A DNA stretch of 64,000 nt, from the NCBI GenBank assembly GCA_002943765.1, contig PQWQ01000002.1:2418001-2482000 (forward strand), given 5' to 3'. Origin of the DNA: Psoroptes ovis (taxonomy: Eukaryota > Arthropoda > Arachnida > Sarcoptiformes > Psoroptidae). Shown here piece after piece: positions 38,101 to 49,600 of the stretch; position 1 is the first letter of the stretch; every line of letters begins with the position of its first letter. The notes below the pieces were generated by a model. That model was not told the DNA's origin and searched no databases. It was given only the letters and a program-made list of their open reading frames with translations. A program made the position numbers and the translations under genes.

Positions 38101-40090
38101 TTGGTTCTTTAATTTGATTTAGGATGATCTTGATTATATACGTACACATACGACATTGAAACATGGAGAAATGTGTGGTGTGATTTTCGGTATGGATTGT
38201 GCACGTAAAGTAACGAAAAATCTTAATTGGACCATTTCAATACCGGAAAAGAAATATACACATAGACATATGAACAATGTAAAACGTATTGATAATACAA
38301 TAAGTTCTAGTAGCTATGCGGATGCACATCATGGCCATAATCAAAAATATGAAAAAGAATTTTCGAATCGGCATAATTATAATCATATAAGTAAATTGAT
38401 ACAAATCACCGATATACATGTTGATCCTTATTATGAACCCGGTTCTGATGCTAATTGTGGGGAACCATTATGCTGTCGATCGACTAATGGTTTGGCGAAA
38501 AATAAAGGTAGATCAGCTGGTGCATGGGGCGATTATCGTAATTGTGATACACCTGTACAAACATTAAGACATGTGCTCAAACACATTAATGAAATGCATT
38601 CAGATGTATGTAATGTATTGACTTAATCATTTAATTTCTTATCCAGTCTTTCCTATTTAAATTCAATTCAAAAGGCTGAGTATTGGATGTGGACAGGTGA
38701 TGTAGCACCGCATGACATTTGGAATGTGACTAAACGCGAAGTTGTTTCACAAATGAAATTAGTTACAAATTTGATAAAACAATATGCACGTGTTCCAGTT
38801 TATCCTGTTATTGGTAATCATGAAGGTGTACCGGTTAATAGGTAAGTCAGTGCTACGTTACAACATTTTTCTTCTTGTTGTTGAAACTCTGCAAGAAATA
38901 AATATGCATTATCTAAACATCGATTTATTGATTGAGTATAAGCGGAGCAAGATTTGTTCAAACAAGTTCTACCGCAAACAAACGGGTTATTATTACACTA
39001 AAGTGATTTACATTTTTACATGCATTTTTAGCTGGAATTTTCATTAAAAATTCCTTTGATATCACAGCTGATAATCCTATCAGCTTGCTGATTTTCGATT
39101 TTCACATTAAAAGCATTAATTGATATTTTAATTAATTATAAATTCATTTTACAGTTTTCCACCGCCAGAAATAAAAGGATCCAATTCAATAAATTGGTTG
39201 TATGATACTGTTGCTGAAGAATGGGCATTCTGGTTACCGAACGATGCTCTACAAACATTAAGATAGTAATTATGATCTATTTAATTATTGAATGAAATCT
39301 AATAATTGTCATTCGTTTTAGCGGCGGTTATTATATGGTAAAAACACGTTCTAACATGCGTGTGATTTGCATTAATACGAATTATTGTGCTCGACTTAAT
39401 CCTTGGAGTTTATTCAATCCAGTTGATCCGGCCAATCAGCTTAAATGGTTAAGTGAAGAATTGCTTAAGGCAGAGAAAGCCGGGGATAAAGTACATATTA
39501 TCGGACATATACCTCCAGATAATCGTGAATGCACACAAGCATGGCTTTACAACTTTTTAAGAATAGTCGATCGATTCAATGAAACAATATTAGCACAATA
39601 TTATGGCCACACACATCGTGATGAATATCGATTGTTTTATTCGCCTCGAAATAAAGAAATTCCAATCGGTTTAGCATATATTGGGCCAAGTGTAACGCCA
39701 TTCACCGAAAATAATCCAGCATATCGATTGTATTATATGCAAAATAATGGCATTTTGTTGGATCATGAAACATATTTCTTTAATCTCACTGAAGCTAATC
39801 ATAATGGCAATAAAGGTCCACAATGGAAACATGAGTATCGTGCTATTGAAAAATTTGGACTACACGATATGAGTCCCAATAGTTGGCATAATCTATCATT
39901 AAAATTACATTCAGATGATAAATTATTCAATGAGTTTAAAAATCTTTATTACCGTCATAGTGATGTAAAACGAAATGAATTATGTTTGGATAAATGTCGC
40001 AAATATATACTCAGTGATTTAGCTGTATTGCATCCATTAAAAAACAGGCCTAAAAGATTTTTTGGTCGTCGCAAACATAATCATTCATAG
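35190..40090 (+). CDS. SMPD1: Acid sphingomyelinase
   Basis: Lysosomal/secreted zinc phosphodiesterase that splits sphingomyelin to ceramide and phosphocholine. Exons 35190..35855, 36490..36675, 38123..38605, 38675..38841, 39155..39265 and 39322..40090, all GT-AG and in frame; 793 residues (human 631). A hydrophobic segment KFIIYLWLICII near residue 35 looks like a signal sequence. A Ser/Asn-rich pro-region follows, ending in a basic KRRKR that could be a convertase site. Exons 2-3 encode the saposin-B domain (CWACNALAGLF to CGVIFGMDC). The metallophosphoesterase motifs are TDIHVDP (about residue 380), WTGDVAPHD, YPVIGNHE, HIIGHIPP and YYGHTHRDE, giving the full metal-binding set, followed by WHNLSLKL near the end. 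The start follows an acceptor-like site, so an upstream exon remains possible. Convergent with the ARID1-like gene. Confidence 0.94.
35856..36489 (+). other. SMPD1 intron 1 (634 nt)
   Basis: GTAAGT to AAATAG. No coding signal; a CA-rich stretch lies near 36112. Confidence 0.8.
36676..38122 (+). other. SMPD1 intron 2 (1447 nt)
   Basis: GTGAGT to ATTTAG. It contains a GCA-rich patch near 37420 and, on the opposite strand, the formin-like fragment listed separately. Confidence 0.8.
37823..38026 (-). pseudogene. Possible formin FH2-domain fragment, antisense in SMPD1 intron 2
   Basis: On the minus strand 67 codons are open between two stops. The translation lines up by eye with the middle of a formin FH2 domain. 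YLATRFNNSGS resembles the LAxGNxxNSGS turn, NFRLFDLVNVSKSF resembles GFRLxSLxxLxDTKS, and LMAFITKIIDKY resembles LLHFLxxIIEKxY. Flanking frames carry stops and show no matching continuation, so this looks like a decayed fragment rather than a working gene. An unspliced exon of a nested gene, or chance resemblance, is possible. Confidence 0.35.
38842..39154 (+). other. SMPD1 intron 4 (313 nt)
   Basis: GTAAGT to TTACAG. No other content seen. Confidence 0.8.
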
Positions 40091-40651
40091 ATAGCAATAG
40101 CCATCATTAATTCAAGTGAACAAAAACTATTGCAAATCTGCCATATATCATCGTTTATCTGGGTAGTTTGATGCCAAAAAAAACCACACTGGAAAACTTT
40201 TGAATTTCATGTAAATATCACAATTTGATTCCATTCGAAATTAAGCCTTCTATTGTTATTATCATCTGGTCTTTCGAATTCCATAAATTTAAATTTATTC
40301 ATTTGCATTGTATTGAATCTTACATCAAATGACATCTCATATTTGACATATTCATTCTATGCAGCGAAAAATGTACTTTTAATTTTTTTTTTTCGAGAAA
40401 AAACAAATAATTTCACTTAATTGGAATCTCAATACATTTTATTCAAAATCAATTTTTTGAAATCAAATTATATTGTTTGATTCCAAAAAATAACACACAC
40501 ACACACACACCACACATCACATGAATAGTCATTTCATAATGTTTGATTATGTAATCGTGTTTATAAACATGTTATATTTGAATATTGTTAACAATTGTTA
40601 TCATTATAATTAATGATTATATGATATATAAATAAATTTGATTATGAATTT
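40091..40651. other. Convergent 3' region with a CA microsatellite
   Basis: 561 bp between the stop codons of SMPD1 and the ARID1-like gene. Holds a (CA)n run at 40493..40516 and candidate polyadenylation signals for both strands; no coding sequence seen. Confidence 0.6.
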
Positions 40652-42973
40652 TCAAATTTTTTTATTAGATAAAATGAACAAGACATCAGCTAAGATTTGA
40701 CTTAGATCGTTATTTACATTTAAAAATGTTATCAAATTTACAATACGATTCTCATATTTAAGTAAACGATTCATATCAGATTCAGCATCACAAACCGACG
40801 ATAGTGAATGCAAAGTGCGAGCAGCTAATTTAAGTACATAATCATTGTTTGAATCATCCAACGGTGGAGCTTTTGTTCTGATTCTGGATTCTAAATTAGA
40901 TTCAATAAAAGATAACAAATTATTGATGGCCGAATCAATATTAAGCACAATTTTTGCAGTCAATACATCAGCCATAGTGAAATTCGCCAATACAATCAAC
41001 GACAATTCTTGAAGAACATTTTCATTTTGTCTACCGATAAATTCGACTAAAAGTTTATACATTTTTTCGATACGTTCAAAAGGTTTAACAGCTAGTATAA
41101 GGTCGATATTCGATTGATTAATACTTAATTTCGAAAATATTTCTAAAGATTGAAGTTGAATTGATAAATCATCAGGTGCTAAACAATCTTGTGCATAAGA
41201 TGATGGACAAATTAACCAGTGTAATAAAGTGTCTATTAATGGGATTATTATTTTATCACTGAAATCATTCAGATTTAATTGTTCAATCAAATTCGATAAT
41301 GTCACAAATGCGTTCATTCGAATCGAATGTAAAATTTCAAAAGAGTTGCTTTGAAAAATTTCATTTAGATCGCTCATGTTTTCTTTGATGCCATTATGAT
41401 TGGAATCCCAAATCATCTCAAATGTTTTCTTTTCATTGTGTTTATGGCCATAGATTAGCAAACGTGATATAATATCTAATAAGGATTCATTTTTAGCCAT
41501 TAAACGACAATTAGTAGTCATAAAAGATGCATTGCGAATAATACTGGACACAACTAAACAACGTTTCGATAATGACTCGTATGAATTAAGATATGGATAT
41601 AAAATCAAATTGTTTGGTTCAATATTTTCATTCGATTCTTCATCGTCTATTGTTTCTTGATATTTACGTTTGTTGAAACCGATAGGCTGTTTGATGATTT
41701 TAACATTGGAGTCAATATTTGAGCCAGTGATAGGCCTAATAAACGGAATCAATTCTCGTTCTGAATCCATAGATTTAATAATGTGCCTAAAACTTTTCTC
41801 ATCATTATGAATATAATCGGACTCATTAAATTCGATTGAGTTAATAATGTTCAAAATGGTTGGATTTATCTGAACATTTTTCACCTTAACTGGTTTACCA
41901 TATCTTGATTGAAATGTGTAATTAATAGAATCATTAAGTAGATGAATTCGATCATTTTCATGAATTGTTTTCAATTTCTTCACCACCTTTTCTTCATTGT
42001 AATTCCAATCCCTTTCGAAAAAATCGATTCGATAAATTTCAGATTCTTCATCAATGAAAAAATCTTCGAAAATAGCCATTAAATAATACTTAAAATAATC
42101 CAAATGACAATTTAATAGACATGAATTCAATTTCAAGTGTCCGTTAAAAGACATTATATTCAAACAATCAAACGCGTAGGTGGTTTCGGCAAGTAATCCA
42201 GATTCCAGGCTCATAAATATTTTTCTGACATTTATTTTTCGAGAATCTAGATTCACTCTTTTAATCTTTTTGAATACGGGTTTCGTATTCTCAATTATAT
42301 TTCGATTATCAATTGCTGATGGATTGTTTTTAGCAGCATTTGTAAATCCTAATGCTTGTCGAAGATGAACATTATCATTAAATTTCATTTGACAATTTGA
42401 ATTTTTTGATGACGAATATTTCAGATGACCAGCCACGGGAATTCTAGAATTGTCAATCGATTTTGTTATTGTTTCATTAGAGGATCTAAGACATTTATTT
42501 GAAGATTCAATTGTAGGACTTTGACTAGGAAATCGTATCATTGTATTATCATTAGGATTAGTGACATGATAATTTCTACTCGAATTCATGACATTGCTTT
42601 GGCCATAAACAATATTTGGACTATTCGTAAATTTAAAATCGAAATTTCTCATATTATTTGAATTAATTGTTTGTTGATGATATGTATTACTATTGTTAGA
42701 CCGATTATGATACGATGACTGAGCATAATATTGACCTGGATTATTTGGATATTGATTATTATTATAACGAGTTGTTGCCCATTGATTATTTTGATTGTTG
42801 AAATTATGAAACTTTAAACGATTCTGCATGAGTTGTTGTTGTTGTTGCTGCTGCTGCGGCTGTTGTGAAGGATAATAAACAATATTTTGTGGCATATTAT
42901 TCGAATATGATCGATCATTCATCATCATTGTAACTTGTTGATAATGTTGATTTTGATATTGTGATTGATTCAT
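40652..42973 (-). CDS. ARID1/Osa (BAF250) C-terminal-domain protein without an ARID domain
   Basis: Single-exon protein of 773 residues. The C-terminal half matches the BAF250/Osa C-terminal region, the part of ARID1 that assembles on the BAF core of SWI/SNF remodellers. The match begins with IFMSLESGLLAETTYAFDCL at about residue 251 (human ARID1A: VMMSLKSGLLAESTWALD). It continues through SLSKRCLVVSSIIRNASFM, the armadillo-like stretch IIPLIDTLLHWLICPSSYAQD, SKLSINQSNIDLILAVKPF, and ends at ILADVLFILSNKKI. The N-terminal 240 residues are Gln/Asn/Tyr-rich, with an eight-Gln run, like the disordered part of Osa. No ARID DNA-binding domain is present in the ORF or recognised upstream. It may be a truncated or retroposed paralogue, or the 3' part of a gene whose ARID exons lie beyond a long intron. 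Confidence 0.85.
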   Translation of the reverse strand: MNQSQYQNQHYQQVTMMMNDRSYSNNMPQNIVYYPSQQPQQQQQQQQLMQNRLKFHNFNNQNNQWATTRYNNNQYPNNPGQYYAQSSYHNRSNNSNTYHQQTINSNNMRNFDFKFTNSPNIVYGQSNVMNSSRNYHVTNPNDNTMIRFPSQSPTIESSNKCLRSSNETITKSIDNSRIPVAGHLKYSSSKNSNCQMKFNDNVHLRQALGFTNAAKNNPSAIDNRNIIENTKPVFKKIKRVNLDSRKINVRKIFMSLESGLLAETTYAFDCLNIMSFNGHLKLNSCLLNCHLDYFKYYLMAIFEDFFIDEESEIYRIDFFERDWNYNEEKVVKKLKTIHENDRIHLLNDSINYTFQSRYGKPVKVKNVQINPTILNIINSIEFNESDYIHNDEKSFRHIIKSMDSERELIPFIRPITGSNIDSNVKIIKQPIGFNKRKYQETIDDEESNENIEPNNLILYPYLNSYESLSKRCLVVSSIIRNASFMTTNCRLMAKNESLLDIISRLLIYGHKHNEKKTFEMIWDSNHNGIKENMSDLNEIFQSNSFEILHSIRMNAFVTLSNLIEQLNLNDFSDKIIIPLIDTLLHWLICPSSYAQDCLAPDDLSIQLQSLEIFSKLSINQSNIDLILAVKPFERIEKMYKLLVEFIGRQNENVLQELSLIVLANFTMADVLTAKIVLNIDSAINNLLSFIESNLESRIRTKAPPLDDSNNDYVLKLAARTLHSLSSVCDAESDMNRLLKYENRIVNLITFLNVNNDLSQILADVLFILSNKKI

Positions 42974-45900
42974 ATTTTTTCAATAATAATTATAACTATT
43001 AATCAAAAAAATAATGAATAATGAATCATCTAAAATTGATTTCGAATTTCTTAATTTGAAATTTAATCTATTAAACTTATATAATTCAATTAGTATTCGA
43101 TTTATTAAAAATTCAAAATCAAACTTTAAAATTGTTTAGAAGATATCAAAGTGAAAATCGTTTCTCAATGAAAATGAGTTATTGTTTGCATTTTAAGCAA
43201 TGAAAAAAACTGCAAATATTAGTGAAAAGTAAAGGAGTATGTATATACATGCCAATATATTTACACGCATATTTAAAAACCAACAAAAAAAAAAAAAAAA
43301 AAAAAAGAAAATAGAAGAAGCACAGAAAACAGCAGCATTAAAGTGTAACAAGTGTATGTTGTGCAAAACCAAGTAATGAACGTATTAATCGATTCGAAAT
43401 CGAATGTTTCGAGAAAATTTTCGATTTGTGATTAATGATTATTGATTGCACTGGTCATATACATTTAAATTTATTCAAATTGAAAAAACTGATTTGATTA
43501 ATTTATCAAAATTTATTCAAATAAATTTGAATTTGCTTGATCAATAAAAAAAAATGAATAGTGAAATAATGATGAATACATAAAACAAGTATTTAAAAAA
43601 AATGAACAAATTACAACATTATTTACGTTAATATGTATATGTTCAACAAGTTTATGATTATTTTTCTTTTTTGTTTTGACAAACATTCGAAAAAAAAATT
43701 TATTCATGGAATATGATAAACAAATTTTACGTCATGTCATTATATTGTTCAAGATTATTTCTTCTATTTAAAATACCAGTAGTATCAAACATATTCATAG
43801 TTGAAAATCATCTTGATAAACTGGTAATCTTTTCAAAATTTTGTGTATATTGAAAACATAATAATAAATTAAATTTAATCAATTCAAATCGATTTGAAAA
43901 AAATCAACTTGCATTGAAATGTGTATGTATTAAACAACTTTTTGCATTAAAAGTATAATCAATCAATTTTTTTTGTTGTACATAATTTGTGTTCAATGAC
44001 TTGTTAGAATTATGTTTATTATTTTCCGTTGTACACACAAAATTTGTTAATAAATATTACCAAATCAAGTTTCAATAAAACCAAAATTAATTAAAATTAA
44101 TTTGAAATTTCTGATTTCAAAATTTCATTGCTATGTCATGTTCGATGTGTCTACGCACCGATCAATATTGATTAATGCATTTAAATGTTTTCTGTTCCTT
44201 ATCAGATTCATGATTCGATATATAATCGCATCTGTTTCTATTTGAGCAAATCGACGATTGCGCCAAGCAAATAATCATCAAAGATAATGTGAATTTTTAA
44301 TGCATTTGTTCTTCATTTTAAACCGCGAACTTGATGACAATTAACAAATTCATAACTATAAACAACATGCATGTGAAATATGATCAAATTTAACCAGCTT
44401 ATTGCGTTTAAATGTATGTTTGTCGAATATCACTTCTAATTTAAATATGAATTGAAAAATATTATTTTTGTTCAAAAGAAATATGAATAGATTGGATATA
44501 ACCTAAAATGTGATGTTATTCGCTTGTTGAATACATTTATATAAATATAGATGTATATGCTATTAAAAATAACAGCTAAGCTAAGTTGATGCTAAAAATC
44601 AACAATTTTTCGAAAAGTAGCATCCAAACATGAAAATAACATGTAAACAAATGAACAAACGAAAAACATCTGATTAAATATTCATAGTGATTTATGTTGA
44701 ATCAATCGAATAACATCAATCAATTGTATTGTTGAATTTCGTACCTGTTTGTTAGTGATACAATCGAATATCTACAATTATTAATTATTATTCTCATTCA
44801 TATTGAAGTTGAATGTGATTGAATGTGTTAAATATCATCTAATAATTTCTATCAATTAAAATTGATTCATTATTGATTTTAATTAAAAATAGAATTGCAT
44901 CATGCATTAGTCAAACATATTTATCATATGTTTACTCGACAAAAAATCATAAATTTCTATTTTAAAAAATCGATCGAAGTTCAACGAGAAAATCGAATCG
45001 TTATCACGTTACAACATAAACAATTCATTATATATCTATGAAAATTGAATTAAGCATCAATCGATCATACATATTTAATGTAGAAATAATACCGATTTAA
45101 TTCTGTTGTTATTTTTGTGAACAAATTTCCGAATGCCAAGCATTTTTAGAACATCACAATTTCTAGTGAATTGATACGAATAATAATAATAATAATAATT
45201 CAAAATTGATATGATTTTAATCAAGAGAATATATTATGGCTGATGGTGATGTTGATGATGATGATAATGATAATGATGATAATTGTGAAGTTGTCTATTA
45301 TATGGTTAATATGATAATTATATCTAAAATTATCAATAAAAATATTTTCGACAAATATTGGATAAGACTTATGAAAAGATTTTCATTTATGTTTTCAATT
45401 CATTTTTTAATATCAATTATTGAAAATGATATTTTGAATTGAATTCATCTATGACAACAACATAAGACTTATTTGCCAATCAAACAAAATAGCATTTAAT
45501 CTTAATAAGAAAATCGAATATTTTAATCGAAAAACATTATACCATCAATTCATTTTTCTTTATTATTTTCTTTTTCCACAATACAATACGATTTATCATT
45601 CATATAATCCTTCAAACAGTATATAAAATTTTTATTATTGTTTTAACGATTTTTTCCGATGAAATCCAAAATAAATAAGCTGTGAATAATAGAATTCATC
45701 TTAGATTTCATACATACATCAATTCATGTAATATTGTTCAATAATTGAATTTTTTTTATTCATTTTGCTATCTATATTGATTCAACTTCCAATAAAACAT
45801 TCATATTATAAAAATTGAAGAATTAATCATTTATATCGAATAAAAACTCGGCAAACATATATTGAAATAATACAAAATTTTCACCGATGAAGACCAAATG

Positions 45901-46642
45901 GTATGTGTAATTATTTACTAAATATAAATACGTACATTTTCCCAATTCATTATATAAACATACAATCGATTAATTTCAAAATAAATTTTTCTAAAATTAA
46001 ATGATCAAATGACAATGAAAATTCGTATTACTTGTTTAATAATAGATCATTTTGTAAATAATAATATTCTAATCAAATTGATATATGCCAGATATGTCAT
46101 TATTTGAAACATGAATCCAGTAACAAGTCCATAGAAACTGATGTAAAAATTATCATATATATTGACAATATAAGCTCTAACATAATTGACTAATTCTATT
46201 ATGATATTATCAACATTTCATTTAATTGTGAAATAATTGAATTTGATATAGATGAAAATTTAATTATTTAGTTGTATGCATTATCATATGATATCAAATT
46301 TCATATGCTTGTAAAAATATCTATAAATTAATTTTAAATAAAATTCTTTGCTCAATACGATTCATATATATGTTTGTAGTTTTTGAAAACACATTTATCT
46401 GTTACGGCATTAGATATTCACCATTTACACATAATTTTTTTAAATAGAAAAAATACATTAAAATTCCAAGATGTTTTAATTTACTGACTAAATCTGACAA
46501 TAACATAATCAAAATATATTGTCATTCTGTGTTTGAAAATTTTATATTTTAATTAATTTAAATCTTAGATGTATTATTTTTATTTATTTAATGGTCGAAT
46601 GTTGACTATTTTCTAATTTATATTGTTTTTTCTTCAATTTAG
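42974..46642. other. Intergenic region, no gene recognised
   Basis: About 3.7 kb between the ARID1-like start and the first supported guanylyl cyclase exon. An A-run of 22 lies at 43285..43306 and an AAT repeat near 45180. An ATG frame at 45236..45442 begins with an Asp-rich stretch encoded by GAT repeats and then turns hydrophobic; I do not accept it as a gene. The missing first coding exon of the guanylyl cyclase probably lies here. Confidence 0.55.
43285..43306. repeat. Poly-A tract of 22 bases
   Basis: Uninterrupted A-run about 310 bp upstream of the ARID1-like start. No retroelement body was recognised beside it. Confidence 0.85.
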
Positions 46643-49600
46643 CTCCAATGGACAATCGCTATACAACGAATGTTCGTTAAAGTTGAATAAATTTAATGGA
46701 AATGTTGATAGTAGAGTGAATTTCATTGATAATAAATGCCATAAGAATAATGATAATTCAAACGAAAATCTATGTCGCAGGCTATTCATAATATTAATTA
46801 TATTATTAATGATTCGATCGAATTGTCAACAACAAATATTATCCAACTGCAATAATGTTCAACCAACACAATTAAACTCGAATAATAGTGATTTAATTGC
46901 AAATCATTCTAATTTTAGCAACAAACCCCCTATAATAATTGGATATTTGACTAATTTTTATGGACGCCATAGTTCAAATCGTCAAGGACTAGTAATTTCA
47001 GGTGCAATATCATATGCGATTGATTATATCAATAGCCAAAGGCCAGATTTATTAGGAGGTCGGCAATTGAAGTTATTATACAATGATACATCAGCCATAT
47101 CAGTAAATGGCACGGCAGCAATCATTTGGCAATGGCGTTCCGGAGCAGTTGCATTTTTTGGGCCTGAAGATACATGTGAAGTTGAGGCGACCATAGCAGC
47201 TGCATTAAATTTACCAATGATATCATATAAATGTGCGAATTCTGCGGTATCAAACAAAGCATTGTTTCCAACATTTATGCGCACACATCCACCAGATGTG
47301 ATAGTAGTTAGGTCGATTCTCGCCTTATTTGAGTATTTTCAATGGCAAAAATTTGCAATAGTTTGGTATAAACATTCAGAAAAATTCACTCCAATTGTAT
47401 CAGCGTTGAAACAATTAGCTACCGAAAATAATATGGAAATCACAGTCGAATATCCATTTGAAAATGAATTTGATTGTTGTATTAATCAACGACGTTGTTG
47501 TGGAAAAATATGGTCCGATTTGGTAGAATTCACCTATAAACGTACAAGAATATATGTTTTTATCGGCGGATCTTCATTGCTGCCCAGGTTTTTATTGAGC
47601 CTCAAATCAAGAGGATTACTGGATAATGGTGATTACATAGTCATATCAATCGAATTAGATGAAGATTATATAAACACCAATACAAACAAATCATCAGATA
47701 ATTCTTATATAATCAACCAACGCACTGATTTGCCCGAGCATGAATTGAACGCTATTTATGATTCAGTTAGTTCTCTGCTTATTATCAGTAGAAATTATCC
47801 CAAAACACCTAATTATGGAAGATTTATAAATAAAGTTAGAGAATATAATAAACGACAGCCATTTTGTTTACGGGATCATATGTCATTCAAAAGGCACATA
47901 ACATATTATGCATCATATTTATACGATGCTGTTATTCTATATGCTGAAGCATTGGCTCAGGTATGCATTTATTTTCCATCTACGTTTCAGAATCAATATG
48001 CTACTTTTTTTTCTTAGATATTTAGAGAAGGCTTAACGGAATATGATGGAAAACAGATAGTTCAGAAAATTATATCTCGACGTCGCTATCAATCTATAAC
48101 AGGTGCATGGATGAATATTGATCAAAATGGTGATGTTTTAGGCAATTATACTGTACTGCAGCCAATCACATCACCAACATCGAATTCTAAGGCAGGGAAC
48201 AAGCGTTCGATTAATGAGGATGGGCATCGATTGCCGCTGCAATTAAAGCCCGTAGGACTCTTCGAATATGATTTAAGTGAAGAAAAAATTTCTTTCGTTC
48301 CGACTGCCACTATCGAATGGATGCGACCGGGTCATGTTCCACTGGATGAACCGCCTTGTGGATTTGATGGCTTAGCATGCAAAGATAATGAAAATTCAAT
48401 GGCTAAAATAAAGGAAATAATCGCTGCTATTTTGATGGCGATCTTTATTGCCACATTGATTATAATTGTGATTATATATCGAGGATGGAAATATGAACAA
48501 GAAATAGATGGTTTACTTTGGAAAATTTCTCGTAATGATGATGTTGTAATCGAATATAAGCATTTTATCAATAAGTCCATGGACAGTTCATCCGAATCAT
48601 CTTCAAGCTACGATAGTTTAGTTTCTAATGATATTTTAAGAGAGAATTCAAATTCTACTGGGAACAGTGATGCTTTGAATACAGCATACCATTCAAATAA
48701 TTCAAATTATCAAATTACATATCGAGGCGTATTGGTTAGCTTTAAAGTTTTGAAATTTAATTCTAGAAAATCTACCACCGTAAATCCATTTGATTATTTA
48801 ACACGTGAAAACAAGATGGAAATGAGATGTTTGAAAGAAATGCATCATCAAAATATTAATGTATTCATAGGTGCAACAATCAATGTTGAACTATTTCCAA
48901 ACTGTGTACTATTACTCTCTGAATATTGTGCCAAAGGTTCACTTCGTGATGTATTGGAAAATGATGAAATACGTTTGGATGAAGAATTCTTGTCATCATT
49001 AGTACATGATATAATGTGTGGTATGTAATTAAACAAAAAAAAATTAACATTTTTTATGATTCTTCCGAGTCATGAATGAAAAGTTTTTTTGAAATGGAAG
49101 CAAATTTTCAAATGACTGATTTATTTTTCATTTTGATAGGCTTATCTTATCTACATCATAGCGATTTAAGATGTCATGGCAATTTAAAATCAACAAATTG
49201 CCTTGTCACTTGTAGATTTGTTGTTAAGCTCAATGATTTTGGTCTATTTTCTTTTCGCAAAGAGGAATTCGATGAACAAATCGAATTATATAATAAATTA
49301 TGGTGTCCACCTGAAAGACTCAGAAATCCAGATTTGATTGGTCCAGAGGGAGATTTATATTCATTTGCTGTGATTGTACATGAAATAGCTGTACGAAAAG
49401 GGCCGTTTGCGATAAAATTAATCAATGATGACATATTATTCGATGAATTACAAAGAATTGTTGATGAAGTGAAAGCTGGGCCATCACCCATCGATGGACG
49501 AGTTAGACGACCAGATACAACAATTGCTGATTTACATGATGACACAATTGAAATAATGAGTATATGTTGGAGTGAAGACCCTAAGGCTAGGCCCACCATA

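Noticed and set aside
45236..45442. Asp-rich ATG frame as first exon of the guanylyl cyclase
   Set aside because: The acidic start comes from GAT repeats, there is no signal peptide, and no suitable donor in the needed phase was seen.
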